The position numbers and the translations under genes are program-made. A stretch of 64,000 bases of DNA from Panagrolaimus kolymaensis (taxonomy: Eukaryota > Nematoda > Chromadorea > Rhabditida > Panagrolaimidae). Location of the stretch: assembly GCA_028622995.1 (NCBI GenBank), contig JAJQJQ010000096.1, forward strand, positions 117,465-181,464, written 5' to 3'. The notes beneath the pieces are model-generated. The model saw nothing but the letters and a program-made list of their open reading frames with translations. It had not been told where the DNA came from and searched no databases. Each line of letters opens with the position of its first letter. The first letter of the stretch is position 1. Of this stretch, positions 21,104-34,339 are shown piece after piece.

Positions 21104-22606
21104 TTACGCCATTGGTGGTGGTGGTCGGAGATTCTTTCGAGCATTAGGATCCAAATCTTCATAATCATCATCATTGTTAGTTTTCTTTGGAATTGGTGGA
21201 GGTTTCGGTAATTGAGAAGATTTAGGTTCAAACTTTCCATAATCAATATAAGTTCCATCTTCTCTGTTAATTGGATCAAGTTGTCTCGCATTTGATTGAC
21301 GTTGCAAATTTTTTTGTTGAATTGGTTGAGGAGGTTTCTTTAAGGATGATTTAAGAGTTGCTCCAGTTTTTTCACCAACAGGTTGAGTCTTTTCAACTTG
21401 GAGTGTACCATTGACAGACTAAAAAACAAACACGTTAAAGCACAGAAAAAGTTAAAACAACTTACTTTAGGAACGACATTGATAACAGAAAGTTGTTGTT
21501 GTTGAGCTTCATCAGACTTGTTTTTCTTATTCTTTCGATACCAACGAACACCAAGTACAATTCCAATAGCAAGTAAAATAAGAAGAATTACAACAACAAC
21601 GATAACAATAATTTTCCAAGTATCAAATTCTCCAGTTGCCACAGAATCAGAAGAAGACATAACATAGGAAGCAGAGGTTGTATTAGCTGCTGTTATCGAT
21701 GTTGTTGTTGTTGAAGGAGGAAGTACAGGCACAGCAACACGAAAGATTGTTGATGGCTAAAAAAATTTGAAACAAAATTAGTAAATAGTAAAGAAAATAC
21801 AAAGCTTTGTAATCTCGCTTTTTCATCACATAAAAGACAAATAAAAGAAACATGTAAACTTACAAATGAGATTTTGAAGTTTGATTGTAAATCCTTCCAT
21901 TCAATTGACACATTGAAGTATGCAGATGATGACTCGCCATCAAGCAAAGGCTCGTTCGTTATTCTAGGTAGTACAGGATCATCTGAAGTTGCTGTGACAT
22001 TTCCTTGATAATCGATGAGAAATCTTGGTATTGTTTGTTTTGATGTGAACAGCGTTCCAACTTGAAGAGGAGGTCCTTGAGCTTTGTTTACTAAAAATAG
22101 TTTAAGTTTAATATCCTTATACTCCCAGAACATTGTAATTTACTTTTTAAATACAAAAGAACTTCCATCGCTTTCATCCATGTAATATCAATATTTTTGG
22201 CGGTTCCTGTTTCAGGTTGAAGCTTAAGAGACACGAAGTTTTGCTTATCGATAGCATTCAAATCATCAGCAGCCAGAGAGAATTCCAATGGTTGAGTTTC
22301 ATCCATAAATAATATGACGTTGATTGGTTCAGCGCTTGTTGATTTGGCTAAGTTCAGTACCCTGAAATAAAGGAACGTTAAACTCATTTACACAAACATA
22401 AACCCAGCAAAGTATGTTAAAAAGTTTAAAACTCACCATTGATCACCATTTCGTTGAATGATTTCAAGCAGGTTTGGATCACTTATGTCGCTGTTCTTCT
22501 TTGGTGTATTGTATTCATATTTTGTAACACTTGAAGGAACATTTGAGCTTTGACCAATCGAGAAACATAAAATAACAAAATACAGGACCAACAGTCGAGA
22601 ATTCAT
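21104..22606 (-). CDS. Type I single-pass membrane protein with proline-rich tail
   Basis: Exons 22606-22437, 22361-22144, 22090-21864, 21756-21466 and 21418-21104 give 406 aa. A signal peptide (residues 1-21, LVLYFVILCFSIG) leads into an extracellular region of about 230 residues with N-glycosylation sites (NVT, NVS) and no Cys-based module. A Ser/Thr stalk is followed by one membrane helix (about 254-276, IIVIVVVVILLILLAIGIVL) and a basic stop-transfer RWYRKNKK. The 125-residue cytoplasmic tail carries Gln runs, SH3-type proline motifs (KPPPIPKK, RPPPP) and Tyr sites (TYIDYG, DDYEDLD). The layout resembles adhesion or sarcoglycan/dystroglycan-like receptors, but no family match is claimed. 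The exon frame joins cleanly throughout, so the model is strong even though the function is unknown. Confidence 0.75.
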
Positions 22607-23545
22607 TTTCTTTATCACCACCGACACTTCTTCTTTCGATTGAAAAAAAGTTTATAACAAAATTAAAAGTTTGATTAAAAGATCGAAAATGACCATCTTG
22701 AAATTTGAATAAAGGAGCATCACGCTTCTAATGCTTGCAAAAATAAAAAATTATGCAAAATTCTCTTCTTTTTAATTCTAGAAAATGATAGAAAAATAGT
22801 TTGATGATCAAAATTTTGTTTGAAGAAAGGCTTTTTGGAAAAGAGACAAAACATGGGATAACTTTTGGCGGGAAAAATGTCCCCATATATTTCAAAGGTG
22901 GCTTACTACTGTTTTGGTTCGAGCTTGATTTCAAAGCCATAATAAAAACCTGAAAAAAAAGAAGCATCTTCTTTTGGAAATATCTTGTTTTTGACTAAAC
23001 TAAAAAATATTTTTTTTAACTTCTCTGAAAAGAAAACATGGACCTAATCACTGATGTGAGTTATACGTATTAAAAAATTCTTTCTTCTCATTCCTCCTTC
23101 TTTTTAGCATAAAAAAAATATGTTTTTGTATTGCCTCATATTTAATTGTACTAAAATTATTTGACAGCTATCTTTGATTTATTTTTATTCTTTTCATGCT
23201 GACTAAAGTCGATAAACAAAAAAATTTGCCATCAAAAAGAAATTCATTTCCTTTGCGAGTGCCGCCTGAAAATGTTTCGACGAACCTAAAAAAATGGAGC
23301 TACAGCTTCCTTTTTTTTGTATTTTTCCCTCATCAAACTTTGCTGTAAATTCTTTTCAATTTTTGTAAATGAAAAAACTTGAATGAATCATAAAAAATTA
23401 GCTAAATCTTGAAGCAACCTTTTTTCATCATCATTTTTTTTGTTGTTTTTGATGTTTCGACGATTATTTTTTACGTTTTTTTTGGTCATCGAATTTGTTT
23501 TAGTTCAAAAAAATCTTGTAACCTTCATTTTTTTATTTATATTTA
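22607..23545. other. Intergenic region containing a dispersed repeat
   Basis: Upstream region of the membrane protein gene, then repeat-like DNA and AT-rich spacer up to the 3' end of the GT43 gene. See the repeat entry at 22725-22960. No gene was recognised. Confidence 0.5.
22725..22960 (-). repeat. Dispersed repeat, copy 1
   Basis: On the minus strand this shares a series of blocks with 51990-52190 (plus strand): a GGCGGGAAAAA-type block, TCAAACTATTTTTCT, GCAAAATTTTGCAT-like sequence and an AGAAGC.TGATGC end. Both copies have a weak open frame ending FC.I.FYFC.H, probably incidental. The class is unknown. Confidence 0.5.
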
Positions 23546-24967
23546 TTAAACTTCATCATCATTAAAAGCAAAAAAGTTTGATTTTGTTTTAGTATGCCAA
23601 ACTAAAATTTCTTTCGGGTTTTCGTTATAACCAAAAGGTTGTAAATCTTCTTTTTTAATATTAAATTGATTGAGAAAACAATCTTCAGGATTTTTTTCAA
23701 TGCAATTTAATCCAAATGTGGCGGCATCATTGATTAAAATTAAATTGAGTTTTATTGCAAATCCAGCTATATTAATTGGAAATATTCTTTTTGATGGTTT
23801 TATAATATCATTGTTCCATTTAATAATTTTTCCATTTTCAACATATGGCCCTTCAACCGTAATTCCACCAATTAAACCTAAAATTGATGGGAGTTGTTGT
23901 TTTAGGGAGATTTTGAGTTAAAAATTTTGTGCATAAATTTCAACTTTTGTTTTGGAAGTCAAATTTACGCTTTATTTATCTGATAAAACTTGGAACCCAA
24001 AAAAAGACTTCGATGTCAAGATCACATAACTTTATGGTTTGTAGCGAATAAATTCTCTATGTAAGCAAGCACTTACCAACAGGCCAAACACCAATAGTTT
24101 GAACGTTTCTAATATATTTATCAAATAAACGAATATCATATGAATTATCATCATCACCAAAATAAATGACAGCATTTTCACCAAAATTTTTATAATATTT
24201 TTTCACGTATCCAATGCCTTCATTTCTTTGAGTCCAACCTTGAGCTAAAAATAAACTTTTTTTTCATTTTTTTTCTTCGGTCTTTAAAATTTGGAAGATG
24301 GGAAAACAAAAAATTTTTTTGAGCTGATTCGAAGCTTTAAATAAATTTTTTATTTATTACCTGGTAATTTAAATTGAGTTGGAGCAAAAAAATACGCATA
24401 TGGAATCCCTGTTCGATTTAGCAAGCGTTCCACTAAATTTGAAAGCCTTATTCCATCTTCCACAATAATCCAATGTAAATTTTTAATATGCATTAAAGTT
24501 TGAGAAAATTTTATTAAATCTGGTAATCGTTCTAATCGTTTATTGATTGGAGTAATAATAATTATTGTTGTTGTTGCTGTTTTATTATTTTCCTTAGATT
24601 TCATTCCTGCCTCCGACGCCACAGAGGAATCAGATTTAAAATATATTCCACAAAGTGAACCTTTACAATTCGATTCAATAGGATTTTGTAAATAATTTAA
24701 AAATTTATATTCCGATGACGACGACAATGACGATGACGATGACAATCGATAACTTCCATCAACAAGAACAAATTTTTTATTTGGTCGAATAAAAAATAAA
24801 ATTATTAAAGTCACCCATGCAAAACATAAATAAATTCGATATTTTTTTAATAAATTTATTGGTAAATATTTTTTGTATGATGAAACCATTAACATTTTAA
24901 GTTTAGTTTTAGCTTTATTATTTTCATCATTAGTTTTGAATTTTTTTATAAAAATTGGCTGCTGCAT
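23546..24967 (-). CDS. GT43 beta-1,3-glucuronosyltransferase-like enzyme
   Basis: Exons 24967-24361, 24244-24077 and 23877-23546 give 368 aa. It is a type II Golgi membrane protein: short basic cytoplasmic end, one anchor (residues about 45-62, YLCFAWVTLIILFFI), a Ser-rich stem, then the GT43 catalytic domain. Family signatures are IIIITPINKRLERLPDLIK, LHWIIVEDG, a Gln-Arg-Asn (QRNEG) site, the donor/metal motif GDDDNSYD, and the C-terminal ILVWHTKT. GT43 enzymes add glucuronate to galactose; one branch completes the proteoglycan linker tetrasaccharide (SQV-8/B3GAT3), another makes HNK-1-type epitopes. Which branch this belongs to is not decided. The domain is complete and the active-site residues are present, so it should be functional. 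Confidence 0.85.
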
Positions 24968-25936
24968 TACTTCTTAATATTCGTATAATAACAAATTAAA
25001 GAAGGAAGTAAAAAAAAAATCAGAAAAAATATATAAAGAAATGAACGTGTTTTTTTAAAATTATCTCTTTGAGTAATCTCTGACGTGAAAATATTTATTA
25101 TATCTGTTTGCTTGGTTTTCGCTTATTTTTTATTTTTTATTGATTTACTAATAATTTTAAAAATGAAAGCTGAATGGAAAAATAAATATGAGCTCACACG
25201 TTTTTCGATTTTTTTTTTTTTTTATAAGACGAACCTTGAAAACTTAATACCATAATGTTATGGAGCGAAAACGCAAAAAAAAAACTATTGGTTACAGAAA
25301 AATTTTCCAAACAATTATGCATGCAAGATCCTTTTTGCTGCGCTTCACTCTTTTTTTTTATTGATTTAATTTTTTGAGATACAGAATAATTTTTTTTTGC
25401 ACATTGTAAAACTATGATACAAAAAAAATAGTGAGTATCCTTTTTATTTTTTAACTTCATTGGATCACCTTTTTTGGCATTTTATAAACATTGTTAACAA
25501 AAATTATCAAAGTGATATTTTTTTTTCTGAACCCTGGCAAGTTTCGAAATTCGAATGTCGGCTATTTTGACAAAAAATCAAAATTTCCAATTTTGGACGA
25601 TTTAAAAAAAGGAGATTTTCTGGAATCCATCCTCCGCCAGTTTGATGATACTCGCAATAATGTTGCAACGTTATTTTTTTTTTGTTAAACACAAAGTCAC
25701 TTTGATAATAATAATTAAAACTTTATTTTTATTTATGGCATTATATTATTCTTGTAAAAAAAATATAAACTAAAGTTTCTCTTTTAACCCGATATGAATA
25801 AAGAAGAATAAAAAGATTGTTTGAAAAAAAAGAAGCTATCACAATAATAAAGAAAAAAGTTAACGAAAAATTTGGCTGATTTTTTTTCTTTTCTTTTTTT
25901 CTTCTGCTACGGAATGTGGTTGTTGTTGAAATTACA
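24968..25936. other. Intergenic region, 1 kb
   Basis: AT-rich spacer between the GT43 start and the acetyl-CoA carboxylase 3' end. A compact open region at 25510-25690, open on both strands and bordered by T/A runs, looks like an old repeat or pseudogene but matches nothing recognised. The carboxylase polyadenylation region should be near 25,730-25,900. Confidence 0.4.
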
Positions 25937-28900
25937 TTAAAGTAATTGCTTGATAAATTCTTCTTTCAAAATTGGAGATTGAAGAAAGGCGGAAGCAAGA
26001 TTTTTACGGGCTTCAACAGATAATGTTTCTATTTTGCTAAAAAAAAAATCTTTTTTTAGAAAAGTTAAGTGTTTGGAAGAAGAAAAAAAGATTATTAAAA
26101 GCTTACGATAAAAGTTCGAATAAATTTGAATTTTGAATATTAATTTTTTCAAGTTCATTTTTAAATGTTTCATTTTTCGCATAATTTTCAAGGTTACTTG
26201 AATCATACAAATAACGAGAACCACCACCGCCTCCAGTTGCAGAAGCAAGGTTAGGAGAAATAATTTCTTGACGATATATGATTTGATTTTTAATCAGATT
26301 TTCTTCAACCCATTTACAACCTTTTTCAAGATCTTTAATTGTGATGGTGGAAGAAGAAGAATTTTTATTTATTGCTTGTATATATTCTCTCGCCATTTGA
26401 TGTTTAGCTAATTGAACTTGAAGTAAACGATGAATGTATATTCTTGATTGAGACCAAATTAATTGATCCTAAAAAAATATTGTTGGAAGTTTAATTTAGA
26501 GAAAAAAAGTTTTCGAGGATGAATGAAGCAAGCAATAAAACAGATGAGTGTCAAATCGTTGTTCAAAAAAACCAATAAAGGTGAAACATTCATCTTTACT
26601 TTAGTTAGCTATTGCTGGGGCAAAACTCGGGGATGAGTTTTTTTTTTGTTTTGCCTTCGTTCAGCCTTAGTCAGGGTCAATAGAAAAAAAAATAAACTTA
26701 CATGTATGGCATCTTTAGCTAACATTCGAGAAGTGGTATCATGAAGATCAGCAAATTTAACTGCAATGGTTCGATAAACGGGTAATAAAAATTCTTGACG
26801 TTTTTCCATTTTTAATTTCCATTCTGATTTTTCTGTTTTATCCGTGGCTTTATCAAATGAAATTTTAAGGCTTTGAAGTTGTTGATCACATTTTAACATT
26901 AATTCATGCAATTGAGGTTTACGAAATTTAATTTCAACTATTCCATCTGGTTCAAGTACGCCTCCACGTGATTCTTTATCAGCTAACATTGTAATGCAAG
27001 TTGGATTGATTTGAGTATCCAAAACTGCCCATGCTCCACCTCGAAGTTCACCATATGGTGGAATATAAACTATTACAGGTTGAGTATAAGCTTGTAAAGC
27101 ATCAACTATGCATGCACCAAATTTAAGTACCATTTCAAACATATCTTTTTGTCCACCACTAAATCCACGAATATTTGCAAGAAAAATAAGTGGAAGGCCT
27201 TCACGATTAAAATCATTTATAGCTTCAGCTGTTTTATACGCCGAATCGGGATACCATACTTGTCCAGCTTGAGTGACAGTACGGGTTTGAGAATCAGCCG
27301 CAGCTGGATCAGCTGGAATATCAAATGAAATGGTTCGAGGTTCGATAGCCACCACACCAACGGGCTGTCCACATAATTTAGCTCGAGCAGATATAATTGT
27401 TTTAGCCCAACCATCCATTATTTCATTAAATGAACCTTTATCAAATAATCCACCACCTTCAATTGGATCCAAAATATTTCGAGGATCATATTGGCCTTTA
27501 ATGGGTGAAGTAGTTACTTCACGTTCTCCATCATCAGTTAAAAGCGTTTTTGGAATATCTGTGGATTTTGGTAAATAAGTCATCCAACGAACAATTTTAA
27601 TAATTCCATCTAAATCTGTTGTTGCAATTGTATGAGTGACGCCATTATGATACATAATTTGTGTTCCACCAAGTTGTCCAGAAGACATATAAATTTCTTT
27701 ACCAAGTAATGAATTTAATGCGGGTGCACCAGTAAGAATAATATGGGAATGTTCAACTTGGACAATTCGATGTGAAAGTCGTGCTGCATATGCTCCAATA
27801 CCCACAGCCCTTCCAGTGACTAAACAATAAGTTGGGACTTCTTGATATGCCGCAGAAGTTTCACCAGCAATAAGACCGGAACCAACTAAATTTTCAACAC
27901 CCAAATCATTTTCTTTTCCAATTACTGCATCAATAATAACTTTTGTTTTTCCACCATCATCGGATGTTGATCGTTTGGTATATTGAATTTGAGATAAAAT
28001 ATTTTCATCTTTTGAAGCAATTTCATCCAAACATAAAGCTTCAAATCCATCTTCAGGTTTATTTGCATCATTCCAACATACATTTAAATTAGCTTTTATG
28101 TCGGCTGCTAATCCAATTCGTGCACCAGAGTTTGCAGAAATATAAACTCTTGGAATTTTATTTTTTCGACTATATTCCGATGCAAAATAATATAATCTAT
28201 GTTCCTTCATTGAGAATGAACCACTTTGATGTGTGATATCATTAGCAATCACCACAATTTTTCGACCAATAGGAAATTCAGGTGTGCATATTTCCATTTC
28301 CCATGCAATCATACCTCGATCATTTCCAGCGGTTTCTGATCTTTTTTGAAGGATTTTTTCATCTCGAATAACACTAATTGGGCCATGTTCATTTTCCAAA
28401 ATCATTTCGTATGCTTTACAAAAAAAACTTTGATTGAAATTTGGTTTTTGAAGGTTTTGCCGTTGATTTTCAGATAAATATGATTCATAAATTTTTTCAT
28501 AACTTTTTGGATTAATTTTTTTAAATTCATTCCATATTTCATGGATGGCTCGACCAAAGACTGCTGGCAAATCATAACAATATGTAGTTCCATGGCGTTG
28601 AGCTAATCGACGACGATTTTGAACTTTTATATATGGAATTAATGGATATGGTGCTTCGATGGAAAGGCCATCATGTTTTGAAGATCCTTCTTCACCCATA
28701 ATTACAGAAAGACAATTATTTTTTTGAATTTTATAAACTCCTATTTCAGGAATCACTCCAGTTTCATTATTATAAATAATAAAGAAAGTTTCAAGTTTTC
28801 CAGAATCCTAAAAAAAATTTACCATTGTTAAAAAACTTTTAAGGTATTCAAAAAAAACAAAAGCTTACTTTTGATTGAAAAGAAATTTCAACTTCGTTTA

Positions 28901-31900
28901 TTCTTAATTTATTAAACATTGTTTCATGTTGGAATAAAACATTTTTAATTGCATTTTTCCATCCAACAGTTGGAATTTTGGAATCAACTTCAATGGAAAT
29001 AAAAATATGATTACAGTCATTCACGGCCAATTTATCAGTGGTTTTAAGATCATCCGCAGCAACACGAATTTCTCCACATGCTCCATCTATGGCATCAGCA
29101 AGCTTGGAGTAAAGCTTTTCAATGGGACTGAAAAAAAGAGAATAGGATTAAATTAATTTTGTAAGACTTTTGGCTGTTCCTTATGGGTTTCAAAATGTAA
29201 ATTTTAAAAAAGCAAATTCATAAAACGTGTTTTTCCTCAAAATTTTCATTTCGAAGTAATTTTTATGGACTCTCATAGTTTGGATTTGAAAAAAAAAGAT
29301 TTGGTAATACAAATCTCGAATCAAACTCATATTTTGAAATTTAGGTTTCAAGTTTTTCAAATATTTTGCGACTTTGCTCAAAAAAGACTCTTGTGTTAGA
29401 CTAAAAAATAGCAACTTTCAAAAAAAGGACTTACTTTTGTTTTGAATATTTTCCAACTTTAATAATATTTCCAATATCTTTAATTAAATGTCTAACAAAA
29501 AATCGATTTACTTTTTGATCATTCAATTTAAATAATAAATATGAAGATTGAGGAGTGGAAATATTTTCTGAACCCTTTGGAAGTCGATTAAGTTGAAGAA
29601 GTAAGGGTTCCTCGATTTTTCCATTGTTTTCGATGGTCGTCGACGAAGAACTATTAATTCGATTTAATAATTTTCTTGTAAATAATGGAAGAGTTTCATT
29701 TTTTTCATTATAAAAATTTGAAATTATTTTTAAGTTTGTTTGTAAAGAAAAAATTGTGGAATCGTTGAGTCGAGAAATAATTTCTTGAATTAAAATATTT
29801 TTATATTCATCTTTTTTATGGGAATAAATCATTCGAACAGCTTTTTCTGAATTTTGAGAATTTGCAGCAATAATATTCGCTACACCTTTTTCAAGTGGAA
29901 CACCTTGAAAATATAATTCAGTTTTAGAAAAATCATCCAAAATTTCTTTTATCACTTTTCTTTTGTGTCCTTCTAAACCTTCATAGAAATCAGAGCAAAT
30001 TTTTTCGAGATTAAGAAAATGATTTCTTTCTGCACCAATGTTAGATGGATTTAAATCGGATAAATAATTTTCCATAATTTCTGAAAGTCCTTCAGCATCA
30101 AAAGGTTTATCAGTTTGAGATAAAAGGCTTTCGATTTTTTCAATCACCAATGGATTATTTATTCGAGTTTTAACCGAAGCCAAAACATAATTATACATTG
30201 AAAATGGCAAATTTGAATCATCGAGAATATTAAATAATTTTTCCACGAGTCTAATCACTTCTTTTTTAAACGTTTTTTCGGGTACTGTATATCCATCAAG
30301 AATATCATAACATGATTTTAATAAATTTTCAAATTCATCTTTAATTCGAATTTGTTGATTTTTTTCTTCTTCATTCGTCAAAGATTGTTGTTTCCATTGA
30401 ATAAATCCACCTTCAAATGACACGGGTTTTGAAAGAGAAGCTTCATTTTCAATTTCTAATTGAGCTATGATAGTTCCAGGAAATAAAACTTGTCCAGGTC
30501 GAGCAATATGTAATAATTTTCCACCAATTTTTTTAATATCCAATGCAATTACCATTTTCATGGATTCCATTTCAGCGAATACTTCACCAATTTTTACATT
30601 ATCTCCATCATTTTTAAGATATTGCAATAATCTGCCTGCATTTCGAGAACGTAAAATAGTGGAATCATTTTCTTTTTCAAATATGGTTAAATTATGAGCA
30701 ATTGTGACTTTGAAGCGTTCAAGCTAGAAAAAGAAAATAAATAAATAGAAAAGTAAAATTAAAAAAGTTTTTTGTTTTGGAAAAAATGTTTTAAAAAGAG
30801 GCAGAAAAATGGAATAATTCTTTTTTAGGGTTTTCTGAGACTTTATTGTAGCGGGTTATTTATTGGAGAAATTTTTTTTTCAGAGCTCCAAGAAAAATTT
30901 TCCCCATAAATTTGCCAAGAATTTCAGAAACGTTGCAAAAAAAATTTTTTTTACACTCCTCCATCCTCATTTTTGTAAAATTTCTCTTACTTCTTCTTCC
31001 ATGTAACAATGAAAAGTTTGATCAGCATATTCAACTAAAATTCCACCATCTGCATTAAATTGGTGGACTTTTGTTTTAGTAATAAATCCATTTAAAATAA
31101 TCATAAATTCATTTGATCCGCATCGATTAACAGTAACTGAATATTTTACATTATTATGAACCAATTCAAGTACCATAGTTTCAGCTAAATCAGTGGTAGG
31201 TAAAATTTGGCCTCGTTCAATGGAAGATTTAAATTTATTAAAAATTTCATTTATTTTTGTTTGTCCAATCACTGTTGCACCCACAGCTATTTTAATATCA
31301 AGTGAATGTTCGGGAGCTGATTGAATTTTAGCTGCAATTCTTTCATCCAACCATCCAGTATGAAAAGCATTTTGTTCAAAAATTGGATCTCGAAGAAGTC
31401 CAACAAGATAATTTACTTGAGATTGAAAGGTTGCACGAATTTCAAGTTCTTTTAGGGCACAAATGAGAGAGGAAATTGCTTCGTGTCTAAAACAAAAAAG
31501 CGAATTGAGAAATGAGAAGAAAAAACTTTAGAAATAAAATAAATTTTAATGAATTTTTTATGCTTTTTCACACTAACCTTGTTGGACCTTTAGCAAAGAT
31601 ATGACCAAATTGTGAATCAGCAAATTCATGAACTTTTCCATCATTTGTAACTGAGAAATAACCCCAAACATTTTGAGATGATCGAAATACTAAATTTTTT
31701 AATTGACCTGATGCGGGACGGAAACCTTCTGCAGGATCTTCAGATGTTATTCGAGCAGCAATAACGCAAAGATCCGATTCGACTTTAGCATTTTCATAAT
31801 TAATTGAATCTTCTCCATATCGATTTAAACCATATAACATTCGAATATCAGATATTTTAGAAAGGGGTAAACCCATAGCAATTTGAAGTTGTACACCCGG

Positions 31901-34339
31901 AATATTTACGTTTGAAATCATTTCGGTGCAAGGATGTTCAACTTGAAGGCGAGGATTTAATTCAAGAAAATAATATTTTTGTGTGGATGGTAAATACATA
32001 TATTCCACAGTACCCGCTGAAACATATCCAACTTTTTTTGCAAGATTCACTGCATCCATTTGCATTTGGCGAAGCACGTGTGGAGGAGCAATGGAAGCAG
32101 GGGCTTCTTCAATAATTTTTTGACATCGTCGTTGAATGGAACAATCTCGAGTATATATGGGTATGACATTACCATAATTATCAGCAATCAGTTGAACTTC
32201 AATATGTCGAGCATGTTCCATGCATTTCATTAAAAATATTGGACTTCCTGGGACTTCAGCCTATAATAATAAATTTAAAAAATTGTCAAAAGTCTTAAAA
32301 CAAAAGTTGGGATTTAACATCGAAATTTTTTTTATTTCGTAATTGTTGCAAATTATTCGTTTTTTGTTATGATCATACCTTCATAGGCAAAATATTTATT
32401 TAAAAAAAGAAAAGAAGCTTACTTGAACTCGATGAAAATTAATAATAAATTCTTCATTATTCATACATTTTCTAATACCCTTTCCTCCGCCACCTTCGCT
32501 AGCTTTAATCATAACGGGATATGTGATTCCTTTCTCTTTCAAACATTTTAATCCTTCTTGGGCAGTTAAAACGGTGGCGCGATTAAATAATTCTTTTGAA
32601 ACTTCAAGATTATTATTATTTTTGCCAATATTATCTTCATGAATTTTTAATCCACTTCCTGACCATTCAATAGTTGGAATGTTTACTGTCTAAAAAATAT
32701 ATATATGGACTTTGTTAAAAATGATTATTTTCGAATTTTTTGTATTAAAAATTTTGTCACCAAAAGTTTGCACTTTTTCGTAATAAATTTTTACAGTAAT
32801 ATTGAATGACCTTTTTGGTTTCAACTTTTTTTTCCTTTTCCTCATTTTACCTGTCAGTCATTTATTTTTATCGTTTGCTACTTTATCATTTTTGACATTT
32901 TCCAAACAAAAAAATGTACTTAACTCAACAAAAAAAGAAGAATATTTATTGCTTGTAAAAATTGATTATCTTTCGATTCGACCTTTTTTCTTTTTTCTAA
33001 AATCGAACCATTTTTCTTTTTCTAGTCTATGAAAGTACAAAAAAAGTACAGCAAAAAATAAAAGAGACCACACTATTACTTGCCTGAGCGATTATAGTCG
33101 AAGCAATTTTATCACCCAATGAGAACATGGCATCAGCTGGTGGACCAATAAATGTAATACCATGAGCATTTAATTCTGATGGTAATCGAGGATTTTCTGA
33201 TGCATGTCCCCATCCAGCCCATACCGCATCAACTTTATATCGAAGGGCATGTTCAACAATTTCATCCACATTTGCATAATTGTTGGTGTTAGCTCCAGAT
33301 GGAGAAAAAACTATATGATCCGCAAGTCTGAGATATTCTAAAAACAATGAATAAATAAATAAAAATTTTTAATGGGTATAAAAGGGAAAAGCCAAAAAAA
33401 ATTGATAAACCTAATTATCCTCTGCCATGAAAATATGCATCTTTTAGCAAGTTTTAATTTGGTTAAAAAAACTTAACATCCCATAAATTCCCCATAAAAA
33501 AAATTTTTTTTTGCAAGCATCTTTATCGATAAAGCCTTTGTTTTTTGACCTTTGCCCTTTCTTCCCCTTTGGTTTGGTGAAAAAGAAGCAATAATAAACC
33601 GGAAAAAAATGAAACTCGATTTTTTTTTCTGGTCGGAGAATCAAAAAAAAAATGCTAAAGCAAAGAAGAAGAAAAAAAATAGAGTAAGATTGTAATCAGT
33701 AAAAATGAAAGTGAAATACTAAAAACTAGTCTTCCGGAAAAAAAGAAAATAAATGTCAGACAAATGAGTTTAAAAAAATTTGTTATCAATCAAAAAAAGA
33801 TGATGTTTCAGAAGGTAGTTTTTTTTAGGTAAAAAAGCAAAGTTCATTAACTCAAAAAAGTGAAGAAAAAAAAATGGAGGCCATATAAAAAAATTTGGTT
33901 CAGTTATTGTGTTTTTTAAAGGTGAAAAAAAGAAGCTTTTTGGGTTTAAAAAATAACCAAAAAATGGCTACTTACCAGCTTGAGATTGAACTTCTTGTTC
34001 GGTGGTTAAACAATAAAATTTAACAATTTTATCATTTTGAAATATTTGTTGAAGCATTTTTCTCATCGATGTAATGCATTTAACTGCGGCAATGCCATTA
34101 GTTGCAATTAAAATTTTTGAAATATTACATGTTTTAGGTTTGAGAATGGTTGTTGAATCACGTAAAACAAAATAATCGATGAATGAATTAATTGAATGAA
34201 AAATTTTATTTTCCATTTCATTTTCATGAGCATCAAAAAGAGAAAAAATTTGTTGTTGTTGTTGAAAATCTTTTCGTTGATGACCATTTGCATAAATTTC
34301 ATGGCATTCTTGCATCAATAATTCTGATGGACCCGGCAT
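25937..34339 (-). CDS. pod-2: Acetyl-CoA carboxylase (POD-2 orthologue), ten exons
   Basis: Exons 34339-33976, 33337-33084, 32689-32423, 32260-31578, 31486-30991, 30723-29435, 29127-28869, 28807-26702, 26468-26107 and 26036-25937 join in frame to 2059 aa, close to the size of C. elegans POD-2. Order: biotin carboxylase (about 60-560; ATP-grasp loop [18 protein letters not shown]), BCCP domain with the biotinyl Lys in ESMKM (about residue 744), central ACC region, and carboxyltransferase (about 1330-1930; [58 protein letters not shown]). It carboxylates acetyl-CoA to malonyl-CoA, the committed step of fatty acid synthesis; in nematodes it is also needed for eggshell and embryo polarity. All catalytic motifs look intact. 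Intron 2 starts with GC, not GT. The BCCP has ESMKM where most animal ACCs have EVMKM. Confidence 0.97.

Noticed and set aside
25507..25692. 61-codon minus frame with protein-like text near 25.6 kb
   Set aside because: No start, splice sites or family match; open on both strands between homopolymer runs.
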